Below are positions 45,018 to 53,639 of a stretch of 64,000 bases of DNA, one piece after another. The stretch is from a bacterium endosymbiont of Escarpia laminata (GTDB lineage: Bacteria > Pseudomonadota > Gammaproteobacteria > Chromatiales > Chromatiaceae). Location: assembly GCA_003660235.1 (NCBI GenBank), contig QGON01000069.1, forward strand, positions 186,001 through 250,000, written 5' to 3'. Under the pieces are notes generated by a model. That model ran no database searches, was not told the origin of the DNA, and saw nothing but the letters and a program-made list of their open reading frames with translations. A program made the translations under genes and the position numbers. The first letter of the stretch is position 1, and each line of letters opens with the position of its first letter.

Positions 45018-47801
45018 CTACTCCAGGAGAGAAGTAGCCTGGGAAAGAAGGTCGTCGCTTTGTTTGATTAGTTTACCCGCTTGAGCTTCATCCATCTCGG
45101 GTTGATCCTCTCGCAGATGGGTGAGCAGAGACAAAGTTTCGGCTGGCAACAGGTTCGCCTGTACCAGCCTTGACTCGATCAGTTCCTGAGCCGGCGTTTT
45201 TTCAGTATCGTGTCCCCGCCAAAAGAGCAGGGCGTGCAAGGCCGTCTCCACGGCATCACGCATCGGGACGAGAGCTTCTGTTGAAAAGCCGCCTTCGGTG
45301 AGCACTTTCGCCATTCGCCGTTTATGTTCACTCTGGGCCAGGCGGTTGCGGGCCTCGGTCAGATGTTTTGATTGTTCGTCATCTTTTGGCTTATCCTCGG
45401 CCGGGGCGCGGTACACCGTTCTGACTGTATCCTGGTTGGTGTTCAAGACGCCGGCCTCGATCAGCTGCTGAATGGTTGCAAAGGAATCCCGGTCCAGCAA
45501 TTTCAATTGTGGCGTCTGCTCGGGGAACCGTTCTTGCAATTGCCGGGTAAGGGAACCCTGCAGAGCATCGCTCAGCCGGTCTGCCACCACCAGCAGAGTC
45601 TGCTGTGCTCCCTCGCCGTGCAGTTCCATCAGTTCCAGATGATGGCTCCACTGTGAAAGAATATCGTCCCGCAGACGATCGAGCGGATCGGTGGGTGGCA
45701 TTTGTGGTTCTTTTGACTCACCCACTATCAGGGTATCGATTCGCTCCAAAAAAGCGACTCGGCCGGAGGGGAGGTCCATTTCATTTTTGCCTTTACCATC
45801 CACTACGCCTTCGGCCAGGGAACGCTTCTGCTCCAGCAGAGAGAGCATGCGGTGTTCGATGGAGCCTTCAGATACAAGATTGATTACCTGCACCGGGCGT
45901 TTCTGGTGCTTTCGCCAGGCACGGGCGATGCGCTGCTCCAGTTTTGCCGGATTCCATGGCATATCCAGGTTGATCACTACATCGGCCACCTGCAGGTTGA
46001 GTCCTACGGAGCCTGAGTCGGTGGAGAGGAATAGTCGACACTCGGGATCGTCCTTGAAACGCCGGATCTCGTCACGGCGTTTTGGCTGCGGGATCTTGCC
46101 GGTATGTAAAGCGTAGCCCAGCCCCATCTCCTCGGCCTGCTCCCGGACCAACTGCAACATACGCTCCCACTCCGAAAAGATAATGATCTTGTGGTCACCA
46201 TCCTCCATGATTTCCTGGAGGATGTTGCCAAGCTCCTTCAGCTTGGGTGAGATGCGGCAATTTTGATCCAGAATATAGGGCGTGTCACAGAGCATACGCA
46301 TGCAGGCCAGATAAAGTTGGAGCTGTTCCATCTCCTCTTTTTTCAGTGGCCGCTTTTTGGCCGTAGCGGCAAGACGCGCCACTCTCGACTCGTACTCCCC
46401 GTAGCGCAGCACCTGCTCTTTGTGCATGGGGACGAAATAGGTGTTTATCGTGCGGCCTGGCAGCTGCCCCTCTACCTCCTCTTTACGTCGGCGCAGCATG
46501 ATGGGCTGCAGCTTTTTATGCAGCTGATTGAGGTTCCTGTAGCCAATGGCGCGCCCTTTCTCATCCAGTTTGTAGAAGTCACGGTTGAAGCGGAACAGAG
46601 GGCCGAAGATATGTGGATCCAGGAACTGAACGATCGAATAGATTTCGTCAATGCGGTTCTCTATCGGTGTGCCGGTAAGTACAAAAGCGTAGGGGCTTTT
46701 CAGGCGCTTGATTGAGATCGCTGTCTTGGTTTGCCAATTCTTGATGCGCTGAGCCTCATCCAGAATGATGACATCCGGGGCCAGGATGGTATTGATTTCC
46801 TCTGTATCTGACCGAACCTGTTCGTAGCTGGCAAGTGAGAAGAATGCAGGGTCTTCGTATTGGCGCAGACGCTTGGCACGCGTCCCCTGGATAATGCTTG
46901 AAGGCAGGCTGGTGAATTTGTCGATCTGTTCCTCCCATTCGCCCTTGAGCGAAGCGGGGGAGATCACCAATATTCGCCGGATGCCCCAGGTACGGCGCAG
47001 CAGCTCACAGGCGGCGATTGCCTGCACCGTTTTGCCCAGGCCCATCTCGTCCGCCAGCAGAGCACGGCCGGTGAATGCCAGGTGCAGCATGCCCTCCTGC
47101 TGGTATGGGTAGAGAGGGTGCTTGACAAGATCGAGGCTCGCATTTCCTGCTGCTACCTCAGTCTCAAAGTGTTGGCGGCTGCGGATCTGTTGCGCGTGCC
47201 GGTCCAGTGTATCGAGCCAGGTATTCAACTCATGTGACCACCGGATCCTGCGCCTGACAGCTGGGTGAGAGGTGTTAATTGCCCGTTGCATGGCAGGCAG
47301 TGTGTCGAGGGGATTATCCGCCAGGATGCTGTCGCTGGAAAAGAAGGGGGTGATGAGACCCCGAGCCTTGGAACGGCGATGTCCGCCTTCTGGCCAGCGT
47401 ATCCGGACTTGGTGGTCCCGCCGGTCCAGAAAGATTTCGATGTATGGACTGCCTTTGGCTGCTGCATTCTGGAAAGCGCGCTTGCGCCTGTACTGGAGCC
47501 TGTTCAGCGTTGCCTCGATATGCTTACAGGTGCCCAGGCCATTGATACGGTGGTCGGGGCAGTCGCAGCTATTGATGGGTTCTACAAGTGAACGAATCTC
47601 TACACGATAAGTTTGCTCGTTGTTGGAGTCGACCTGATAGACACCGAAAAAGTTATCGTCCTGCGCCTGGGATTCAATCCGTGATGGTTCATTCAGACCG
47701 CGCAAACGACGGCGTTCGATCTCATCGGCGTCACTGGTTGACCAGCCTGATGGTCGAACCAGTCTTTGGGAATTTTTATTACGTTTCTTTGTTTTCGACA
47801 T
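45018..47801 (-). CDS. SWIM zinc finger SNF2-family helicase
   Basis: 927 residues. A SWIM-type zinc finger near residues 79-94 (C79xC81 ... C92xH94 in SCDCPDHRINGLGTCKH) precedes a Swi2/Snf2 ATPase: Walker A DEMGLGKTVQA (251-261), DEAQRIKNW, TGTPIENRIDEI, STDSGSVGLNLQVADVVINLDMPWNPAKLEQRIARAWR. The tail of about 250 residues is helical. Such helicases translocate on dsDNA and occur in defence islands (for example beside restriction or DISARM-like genes). It is the largest intact gene of the 40-50 kb island. No nuclease or methylase partner is next to it. Confidence 0.92.
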   Translation of the reverse strand: MSKTKKRNKNSQRLVRPSGWSTSDADEIERRRLRGLNEPSRIESQAQDDNFFGVYQVDSNNEQTYRVEIRSLVEPINSCDCPDHRINGLGTCKHIEATLNRLQYRRKRAFQNAAAKGSPYIEIFLDRRDHQVRIRWPEGGHRRSKARGLITPFFSSDSILADNPLDTLPAMQRAINTSHPAVRRRIRWSHELNTWLDTLDRHAQQIRSRQHFETEVAAGNASLDLVKHPLYPYQQEGMLHLAFTGRALLADEMGLGKTVQAIAACELLRRTWGIRRILVISPASLKGEWEEQIDKFTSLPSSIIQGTRAKRLRQYEDPAFFSLASYEQVRSDTEEINTILAPDVIILDEAQRIKNWQTKTAISIKRLKSPYAFVLTGTPIENRIDEIYSIVQFLDPHIFGPLFRFNRDFYKLDEKGRAIGYRNLNQLHKKLQPIMLRRRKEEVEGQLPGRTINTYFVPMHKEQVLRYGEYESRVARLAATAKKRPLKKEEMEQLQLYLACMRMLCDTPYILDQNCRISPKLKELGNILQEIMEDGDHKIIIFSEWERMLQLVREQAEEMGLGYALHTGKIPQPKRRDEIRRFKDDPECRLFLSTDSGSVGLNLQVADVVINLDMPWNPAKLEQRIARAWRKHQKRPVQVINLVSEGSIEHRMLSLLEQKRSLAEGVVDGKGKNEMDLPSGRVAFLERIDTLIVGESKEPQMPPTDPLDRLRDDILSQWSHHLELMELHGEGAQQTLLVVADRLSDALQGSLTRQLQERFPEQTPQLKLLDRDSFATIQQLIEAGVLNTNQDTVRTVYRAPAEDKPKDDEQSKHLTEARNRLAQSEHKRRMAKVLTEGGFSTEALVPMRDAVETALHALLFWRGHDTEKTPAQELIESRLVQANLLPAETLSLLTHLREDQPEMDEAQAGKLIKQSDDLLSQATSLLE

Positions 47802-47869
47802 GATGGGAATGTATTGTATGGATGGCTTACGAATTCATATAACGACTATTCTACTGAAAGTTTTCAACA

Positions 47870-48172
47870 ATGGCCTTTGATAAAGAGCCCGTCGGATACG
47901 AGAAAACAGTGCTCTCTGATCTCCAGGGGAGCTGGCAGAACCTGCGGGACACGGTGGTGTATACCGGCTGGGAGCGTGCATTGTTGCATATCGACGAGGG
48001 TATGAGTTGGGAGTCGGTCAGAAACCTCCAGTATATGAGCAAATGTCTGCTCCTAGTGCGCAATATTCTTATACAAGACAAAGCGCCAAAAGAGGTCTTA
48101 TTTTGGTTAGAGGAGGTGAACAGGATGATGGATGTTGCGCTCCATACGCTCAGAAAAGGTGAGGTCGATTGA
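47870..48172 (+). CDS. Hypothetical helical protein
   Basis: 100 residues, divergent from the SNF2 helicase gene by 68 nt. It is predicted mostly helical (SWQNLRDTVVYTGWERALLHIDEGMSWESVRNLQYMSKCLLLVRNIL). No recognised domain. Its divergent placement next to the helicase suggests a shared control region. Confidence 0.62.
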   Translation: MAFDKEPVGYEKTVLSDLQGSWQNLRDTVVYTGWERALLHIDEGMSWESVRNLQYMSKCLLLVRNILIQDKAPKEVLFWLEEVNRMMDVALHTLRKGEVD

Positions 48173-48228
48173 GCCACATCGTCAGAAGGGTACTGCCAAC
48201 TTCACGCTAAATCGGCCAGACTATAGGC

Positions 48229-48374
48229 ATGAAAGATGCCAAGCAGTTATACTATGGATACCGATTGTCCTCCGACAATCATCAGTCACGCCGTTTGGCT
48301 GTATCATCGCTTCTGCCTGAGCCTGCGAGATGTGGAGGACCTTTTGGCCGAACGCGGAATTGCCGTGGTTTGAT
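48229..48374 (+). pseudogene. IS6-family transposase N-terminal remnant
   Basis: ATG AAAGATGCCAAGC begins MKDAKQLYYGYR; after a one-base shift (extra G in CGATTGTCC) it continues ISHAVWLYHRFCLSLRDVEDLLAERGIAVV and stops. This is the first ~45 residues of an IS6/IS26-type transposase (normally near 230). No catalytic DDE part or inverted repeats remain. Confidence 0.8.
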
Positions 48375-48449
48375 CGGCCTTGTACAAAAAAGTATTCCTC
48401 GCCTCACGTCGGTTCCGAATATTGCAACAACGCCCGTTTCAGTCTGTAA

Positions 48450-48531
48450 TTTATACGGAGTGATAATAAAAATCCGTATAATTCACTCGATATCTTGAAT
48501 TATACGGAGTAAATTAGTATTCTCCGTATAA
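48450..48531. promoter_or_regulatory. Four-half-site operator upstream of the nucleotidyltransferase gene
   Basis: The 10-mer TTATACGGAG occurs directly at 48451-48460 and 48500-48509 and inverted at 48473-48481 (TCCGTATAA) and 48522-48531 (CTCCGTATAA). They make two palindromic pairs about 50 nt apart in an AT-rich stretch ending 20 nt before the ATG at 48552. This is the layout of a cooperative repressor site. The rest of 48375-48450 shows nothing. Confidence 0.68.
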
Positions 48532-48551
48532 ATCTCCTGGGGCTTTTTTGT

Positions 48552-49586
48552 ATGCTTAGACTGCCGCAAACAATTCAACTCCTGTATGCCGAACTATTAC
48601 AGCAATGCGCCATTGCATTGCCAAATCAGCGTGGTATCTCCTTTGTATCAAAGCAGGTTAGTGGTAACCGCTATTGGTACATGGAACTGGTGGTTGGAAG
48701 CACCAAGCGTCAATACTCATTGGGGCGTGATACGGATCTGCTTCGCGGGCAAATCGATAAACAGAAGAGCTTGTTTGCTCATGCTGCACCAGATCTAAAG
48801 CAGCGAGAAAAACTTGTAAAAATGCTGGTTAGCGGTGGTACCTTTGCTCCGGGTGGTTCTGCCGGGCGGGTACTTGAGGTGCTTGGCCAGTCAGGTGCAT
48901 TTTTATCCGGTGGCATACTTGTTGGCTCTCACGCCTTCAACAGCTACGGTAACATGCTGGGCGTGAGCTGGGATTCTGCCGCTATGTACACGCAGGATAT
49001 GGATCTTGCCAGTTATCGTCAGATAGAAATTGTGATGCGTCATGATGCTCCTGACGTGAAGTCCACCTTATTGGAATGCGGATTGGGTTTTTTTGAAGTA
49101 CCTGCACTGAATTCCAAGTCCCCATCCACCAGTTTTAAGATTCGGGGCCAGGAGTTTCATGTTGATCTTCTGACCCCATTATATGGACCGAACACCAGCA
49201 AGCCGGTGTATTTATCACACTTTAACAGCTATGCGCAGCCCATGCGGTTTTTGGAATATCTGCTGGATGATAGTCAGGGTGCTGTTGTTCCTTTCCGTAG
49301 TGGTGTTCTTGTGAATGTCCCGGATCCGGCACGTTTTGCAGTACACAAGCTTGTAGTATCTCAGCGCCGGCCTGTAGCACAGCAAACCAAGGTCAGAAAA
49401 GATATTCAACAGGCAAGTGAACTGCTTTCCGTTCTGTTGGAGGATCGCCCCGGAGATGTTTGGATAGCACTGGAGGCGGCGTTTGCCATGCCTGAGAAAT
49501 TCCAATCACAGCTTGCCAAAGGTGTTGAGTATCTGCCTTTGCCGGTTAAAGAGGCGGTAACAGCGCATATTTCCTCAGCAAGGTGA
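48552..49586 (+). CDS. GSU2403-type nucleotidyltransferase-fold protein
   Basis: 344 residues. N-terminal segment ISFVSKQVSGNRYWYMEL, then a nucleotidyltransferase fold with GGILVGSHAFNSYGNMLG, YTQDMDLA (metal aspartates) and FKIRGQEFHVDLLTP. It matches the GSU2403 family, related to AbiEii/MNT toxins, and could be a toxin-like transferase. No partner antitoxin gene is visible beside it, but the upstream region holds a repeated palindromic operator. It lies just inside the right boundary (tRNA-Cys fragment) of the island. Confidence 0.82.
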   Translation: MLRLPQTIQLLYAELLQQCAIALPNQRGISFVSKQVSGNRYWYMELVVGSTKRQYSLGRDTDLLRGQIDKQKSLFAHAAPDLKQREKLVKMLVSGGTFAPGGSAGRVLEVLGQSGAFLSGGILVGSHAFNSYGNMLGVSWDSAAMYTQDMDLASYRQIEIVMRHDAPDVKSTLLECGLGFFEVPALNSKSPSTSFKIRGQEFHVDLLTPLYGPNTSKPVYLSHFNSYAQPMRFLEYLLDDSQGAVVPFRSGVLVNVPDPARFAVHKLVVSQRRPVAQQTKVRKDIQQASELLSVLLEDRPGDVWIALEAAFAMPEKFQSQLAKGVEYLPLPVKEAVTAHISSAR

Positions 49587-49690
49587 TCAAGATTCAGATC
49601 ACCTAATTCCACTTCACCAACCTTGCCAATACTAAGTGGGGTGGCATAGCGAGTGGCAAAGAGCATAACCTATTGAAATATAGGAAAGTA

Positions 49691-49741
49691 CAGTGGCCTG
49701 CAAAGCCGTGGACGCCGGTTCGATTCCGACCTCAGCCTCCA
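49691..49741 (+). repeat. Partial tRNA-Cys copy, probable island attachment site (attR)
   Basis: 51 nt covering the tRNA-Cys anticodon arm to the CCA end match 40201-40251 at 45 of 51 positions. There is no 5' half, so it is not a functional tRNA. It marks the far end of a 9.5-kb segment that begins at the intact tRNA-Cys. Confidence 0.8.
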
Positions 49742-49768
49742 CATTAAATATAAGTAATATCAAATAGT

Positions 49769-49796
49769 TAAGGCGCTTTTTAGCGCCTTTTTCTTT
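49769..49796 (+). terminator. Terminator-like hairpin after the tRNA-Cys fragment
   Basis: Stem AAGGCGC / GCGCCTT with a short T-rich loop, followed by TTTCTTT. It follows the tRNA copy as such hairpins follow tRNA genes, suggesting the fragment came with its original downstream sequence. The rest of 49797-50004 is non-coding as far as I can see. Confidence 0.65.
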
Positions 49797-50004
49797 GCCT
49801 GCTAGATTCTCAATACCCGCCAAATTAGGCTGAAAACTGCCTCAAAATGCCTGTCTCTGGCGGTAACACCACCCGCACTATTTTAATATTGCCGATAACG
49901 CGAGTGATGAGGGAGTATATAGCGATAGCAACCTGCAGATCTCGTGGAGACAAGTTTGAGTTCATTGTCAAACGGAAGGGATTGTTACCGAAGCCGATTT
50001 ATCT

Positions 50005-51728
50005 AGAGTCTGCTCAATAACTCTAACTTGTTGAAATCACTATAATATCCATCCTCTGCGTAGTATACTAATGCACGAAAAATGAACCCACCCCATTGAA
50101 AACTGTGCACCTATGATTCGCTACTGCAGCCAAAAACAACTTTCCCTCGCTGAGTTTGACTGGCCCTTCCAAGTTGCACTTGATGAACATAACCGCTGGG
50201 TCAAGATGAGTGAGTGTATTCCCTGGAATGAACTGGCCGAGGGTTATTATCAAGGGCTCTCCACCAAGCAAGGGCGGCCTGCCAAAGATGCCCGCTTAGT
50301 CATTGGTGCAGTGATTATCAAGCACAAGCTCTGTTTATCTGATCAAGAGACCGTCGCGCAAATCCAGGAGAACCCATACCTTCAGTACTTCGTCGGACTA
50401 CCCGGTTATCAGATGGAGGCACCGTTTTCGCCTTCGTTGTTTGTCGAGATTCGAAAGCGGATGGGACAGGAGGTTTTCGAGGTCTTTCATGGTGCCATCA
50501 TCGACTCACTGGAAAGTGTAAAGTCGAAGAGAAAGTCCAACGCTCAAAACCTGCCGCAGTCCGGCACAGTCGAACGATCACAAGAACAGGATGATAATAA
50601 TGATCTACCCTCGGATTCGAGAAGCACGACTGGAGAACCCAAAGTAAAATATCAGGGAAAGTTGATACTGGATGCCACGGTAGCGCCGCAGGCGATCCGT
50701 TATCCTACCGACTTGAGTTTGCTCAATGAGGCACGTGAGTTCAGTGAGCAAATCATCGATAAACTTTATCCAAAGACCGGGTTGAATAAGAAAACACGGA
50801 CCTATCGACAGAAAGCACGCAAGGCTTTTGTGGCCATTGTGAAACAGCGCCGGCCCACTGCAAGAGTACGGCATCGAGGGATCAAGCAACAGTTGCAGTA
50901 TCTTCGTCGCAACCTGGGCCATATTGAACGCTTACTTGAGCATTGGCCGATTGGGACAAGGCTCCCCTTGCCCCGCTGGCTGTTATATCGTTACTGGGTG
51001 ATTCAACATGTCTATGAACAGCAGTGGGAAATGTATTGCAACAAGAGTCGTCGCTGTGATAACCGGATAGTCAGCATCAGCCAACCGTATGTGCGACCGA
51101 TCATCCGAGGCAAGCAAAACAAGGCGGTGGAGTTTGGTTCCAAGCTGAGCGTAAGTCTGACCGACGAAGGTATAGCCCAAGTCGATTATCTTCGCTGGGA
51201 CGCCTTCCATGAAGGAGGGGATTTAAAATCCCAGGTCGAGGCTTATCATACACGTTATGGATACTACCCCGAAGTCATACTAGGCGATCCGGTCTACGGC
51301 ACCCGAGAGAACCGGCGCTATCTCAAGCAACACGGGATCCGTTTTGCAGGGAAGCCGCTGGGGCGGCCAAAGAAGGTGACAGAGGCCAACCGGGAAGAGT
51401 TGAAGCAGTTGAAGGCACAGCGACGAGAGGAGTATCTGCAACGCATTCCGATTGAGGGTAAGTTTGGCCAGGGGAAGAATGGCTATCGGCTCAACTATAT
51501 TCGAGCCAAGCGAGCAGACACTTCTGAAGCCTGGATCAACAGTATCTTCTTGGTGATGAACTTGCTGATCCTGTTGAGGATCTTTTTTGCGCTTGGGAAA
51601 AGGGGCGCTGCTCTGGTTCGGTTAGTGCTACTGCAAGTAGAGAAATTGTTGCTCTGCCATCATCAGGCTAACCAGCCAGCACACTATTTTCGCCCGGCAG
51701 TGGTGCTCTGACTTACTGAGCAGACTCT
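50005..51728 (+). mobile_element. IS5/IS1182-superfamily insertion sequence
   Basis: A complete element of about 1724 bp. Its ends are 16-nt inverted repeats with one mismatch: AGAGTCTGCTCAATAA (50005-50020) and TTACTGAGCAGACTCT (51713-51728). ATCT flanks both ends (50001-50004 and 51729-51732), a likely 4-bp target duplication. It contains one intact transposase gene. Confidence 0.87.
50113..51711 (+). CDS. DDE transposase of the IS5/IS1182-like element
   Basis: 532 residues, uninterrupted. The N-terminal DUF772-like region (GRPAKDARLVIGAVIIKHKLCLSDQETVAQIQENPYLQYFVGL) leads to a DDE core: Asp in LILDATVAPQ, Asp in ILGDPVYGTREN, and Glu in PIEGKFGQGKNGY. A ~60-residue polar insert separates the halves. 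It cuts and pastes the element marked by the AGAGTCTGCTCA ends. Both ends and the gene look functional, so the IS may be recent. Confidence 0.92.
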   Translation: MIRYCSQKQLSLAEFDWPFQVALDEHNRWVKMSECIPWNELAEGYYQGLSTKQGRPAKDARLVIGAVIIKHKLCLSDQETVAQIQENPYLQYFVGLPGYQMEAPFSPSLFVEIRKRMGQEVFEVFHGAIIDSLESVKSKRKSNAQNLPQSGTVERSQEQDDNNDLPSDSRSTTGEPKVKYQGKLILDATVAPQAIRYPTDLSLLNEAREFSEQIIDKLYPKTGLNKKTRTYRQKARKAFVAIVKQRRPTARVRHRGIKQQLQYLRRNLGHIERLLEHWPIGTRLPLPRWLLYRYWVIQHVYEQQWEMYCNKSRRCDNRIVSISQPYVRPIIRGKQNKAVEFGSKLSVSLTDEGIAQVDYLRWDAFHEGGDLKSQVEAYHTRYGYYPEVILGDPVYGTRENRRYLKQHGIRFAGKPLGRPKKVTEANREELKQLKAQRREEYLQRIPIEGKFGQGKNGYRLNYIRAKRADTSEAWINSIFLVMNLLILLRIFFALGKRGAALVRLVLLQVEKLLLCHHQANQPAHYFRPAVVL

Positions 51729-51794
51729 ATCTCTCTGCAGCCCCACCAAGTTCCTGAATACTGTCTCAATGCCGATCATGGTTTTTCTCTTCGG

Positions 51795-53432
51795 TTGCGA
51801 GTCATGGGCACTCTTTCGCAGGCGAGCTATGAGTGTCCGACTCACCCCGTTTCTGTGACGGACACGCCGGAAAGTCGGGAGTTTACCTTGAGCGGTGGCA
51901 GTGCGCAGATGGACCGGGATTTTGTCCTGCTCTTGCGTGAGGCTGAAGGGCAGGGAGGCGATACTCTTGTCGCCCCAGATGGTGATCAGCACTTGGTGCT
52001 TGCCTCTTTTCATCCAAATATTCCCACCAGTGATCAGGCATCGCCGCGTTGCATTAAATTGGTGATCGATTGTTCAGGTTCCATGGGGGGTGATTCCATC
52101 GCTCAGGCACGGGCTGCGTTACATGAGATCCTGGCCATGCTGGAGCCTCACGATTGGTTCAATATCATCGCCTTTGGTTCCAACTATCGTATGCTCTCAG
52201 AGAAGCTCCGGCCTGCATCGGAAGATAGTCTCTCAATGGCTGCCCGTTTTGTTGCCGAACTTGATGCCAATATGGGAGGGACGGAGATTGGTGGCGCCCT
52301 GGATGCTGCCTATGTCAGTGGTGTGCGTGAAGGATTAAGCCCGGATCTATTGCTGATCACCGACGGAGAGGTGTGGCAGCATGATGCGGTAATACAAACT
52401 GCTCGTCGTTCGGATCACCGTATCTTTACTGTAGGCGTCGGCAGTGCCGTCTCTGAAACGTTCCTGCATCAGTTGGCTGAACAGAATGGCGGAGCCTGTG
52501 AACTGGTCTCTCCCCGTGAAGGGATGGCTGAACACATTGTGCGTCATTTTCGGCGCATCGATCAGCCAGCGGCCGCATCGGTTCGAGTAGAGTGGCTAGT
52601 CTCTCCAATACGGCAGTTTCCCAGGGAGATAGGAACGGTTTTCGCGGGTGATACGCTCCACCTATTCGCCTGGTTCGAAAAGCTGCCTCATGGCGAGGCA
52701 ATCTTGGTTATTGATTCTGCTGAAGGTGAGTCATTACGGCAAAGGGTAAGAATTGTCGGGGAGAGTGAAACAGCAAACGCGATCCGTTCTGCCCTGCCGA
52801 GAGTGGCCGCGCATACTCAGATTGGTTCCGACTCCTCGGTTGAATCGAAAGAGCTTGCGGTTCGCTACCAACTGGTCACGGAACAGACCAGCTGCATCCT
52901 GGTATATCAGCGGGACATCGAACAGAAGGCCGATGGTGTGCCGGCGCTGCGCAAGGTGCCTCAAGTGCTGGCTGCAGGACGGGGTGGTATGGGGCAGGTG
53001 GATGCTTGTATGTCTCTCTCGGAATCAGTTTGCGCAAGCGTTGCCAGTAGTGAGCTAGCCGATTTGGATTATGATGATGCAGATATGGAGTATCTTGATA
53101 TTCCTCCGATGTTACGAAGGCATCGTAGCGGCAGCTTGATCGAAAATCTTAATCGACGTTTTGATGAAACCACCACCAACATTTTCAGGATAGCTACTGT
53201 TGCTGAGCTTAGGACACTCGGGTTGGATTATCTCATTGCAGATGAGCTTGACGCATTGGTGGATGAAGGCATGGATGAGCGCAGCGTGGTGATCAGCTAC
53301 CTGCAATTGCTTATCAAAACCTCACAGGATGCGGTCGCCAGCCGCCATCTGCAGCGCTTGGTAGGTCGTGCTGCAAAACAGTGGCAAGTGGATTCAGATG
53401 TTCGCGATGCGGTTAACGACTGTTGTTTGTGA
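51795..53432 (+). CDS. VWA-domain protein with truncated VIT domain
   Basis: 545 residues if TTG 51795 is used; the frame is open back to the IS end, and those residues (SLQPHQVPEYCLNADHGFSLRLRVMG) read as the middle of a VIT domain. The VWA domain (about 85-250) has the MIDAS DCSGSMGG, then TEIGGALDAAY and LLITDGEV. The C-terminal ~250 residues are helical. VIT/VWA proteins are exported or cytoplasmic scaffolds. The first part of the VIT domain is not found before the IS, so the gene is probably 5'-truncated and may be inactive. Confidence 0.8.
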   Translation: MRVMGTLSQASYECPTHPVSVTDTPESREFTLSGGSAQMDRDFVLLLREAEGQGGDTLVAPDGDQHLVLASFHPNIPTSDQASPRCIKLVIDCSGSMGGDSIAQARAALHEILAMLEPHDWFNIIAFGSNYRMLSEKLRPASEDSLSMAARFVAELDANMGGTEIGGALDAAYVSGVREGLSPDLLLITDGEVWQHDAVIQTARRSDHRIFTVGVGSAVSETFLHQLAEQNGGACELVSPREGMAEHIVRHFRRIDQPAAASVRVEWLVSPIRQFPREIGTVFAGDTLHLFAWFEKLPHGEAILVIDSAEGESLRQRVRIVGESETANAIRSALPRVAAHTQIGSDSSVESKELAVRYQLVTEQTSCILVYQRDIEQKADGVPALRKVPQVLAAGRGGMGQVDACMSLSESVCASVASSELADLDYDDADMEYLDIPPMLRRHRSGSLIENLNRRFDETTTNIFRIATVAELRTLGLDYLIADELDALVDEGMDERSVVISYLQLLIKTSQDAVASRHLQRLVGRAAKQWQVDSDVRDAVNDCCL

Positions 53433-53450
53433 AATGTTTACCTCTGGGCC

Positions 53451-53597
53451 TTGGGCGGTGAAATTATCGCTGCCATCAACTGGGATGAGTCTCTGCGCAA
53501 ACAGCCAGCAAAAGAGTTGGTGATCACTGGCGAACCGAATTCTGATCCAGATTCGACCAGCTTCACGGACTCACGGAATGAGTCACCGCCTCAGTGA
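53451..53597 (+). CDS. Possible short ORF or gene tail between VWA and ARPP-1 genes
   Basis: A frame open from 53436 with a TTG at 53451 encodes LGGEIIAAINWDESLRKQPAKELVITGE... and stops at 53597. No ribosome site or ATG is present, so it may be the frameshifted tail of the VWA protein. Low certainty. Confidence 0.3.
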   Translation: MGGEIIAAINWDESLRKQPAKELVITGEPNSDPDSTSFTDSRNESPPQ

Positions 53598-53639
53598 TAA
53601 TGACAACATCCTAAGTGTTCCCTGTCACAGGAGGTTGCC

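Noticed and set aside
45018-47801. SNF2 helicase as part of a DISARM system
   Set aside because: No drmA/B/C or DNA methylase gene is adjacent; the only shared feature is the SNF2 fold.
48375-48551. TTATACGGAG repeats as a CRISPR array
   Set aside because: Only four short units in alternating orientation with unequal spacing; no cas genes. It fits an operator better.
49691-49741. A second functional tRNA-Cys
   Set aside because: The 5' half (acceptor, D-arm) is absent and six positions differ, so no cloverleaf forms.
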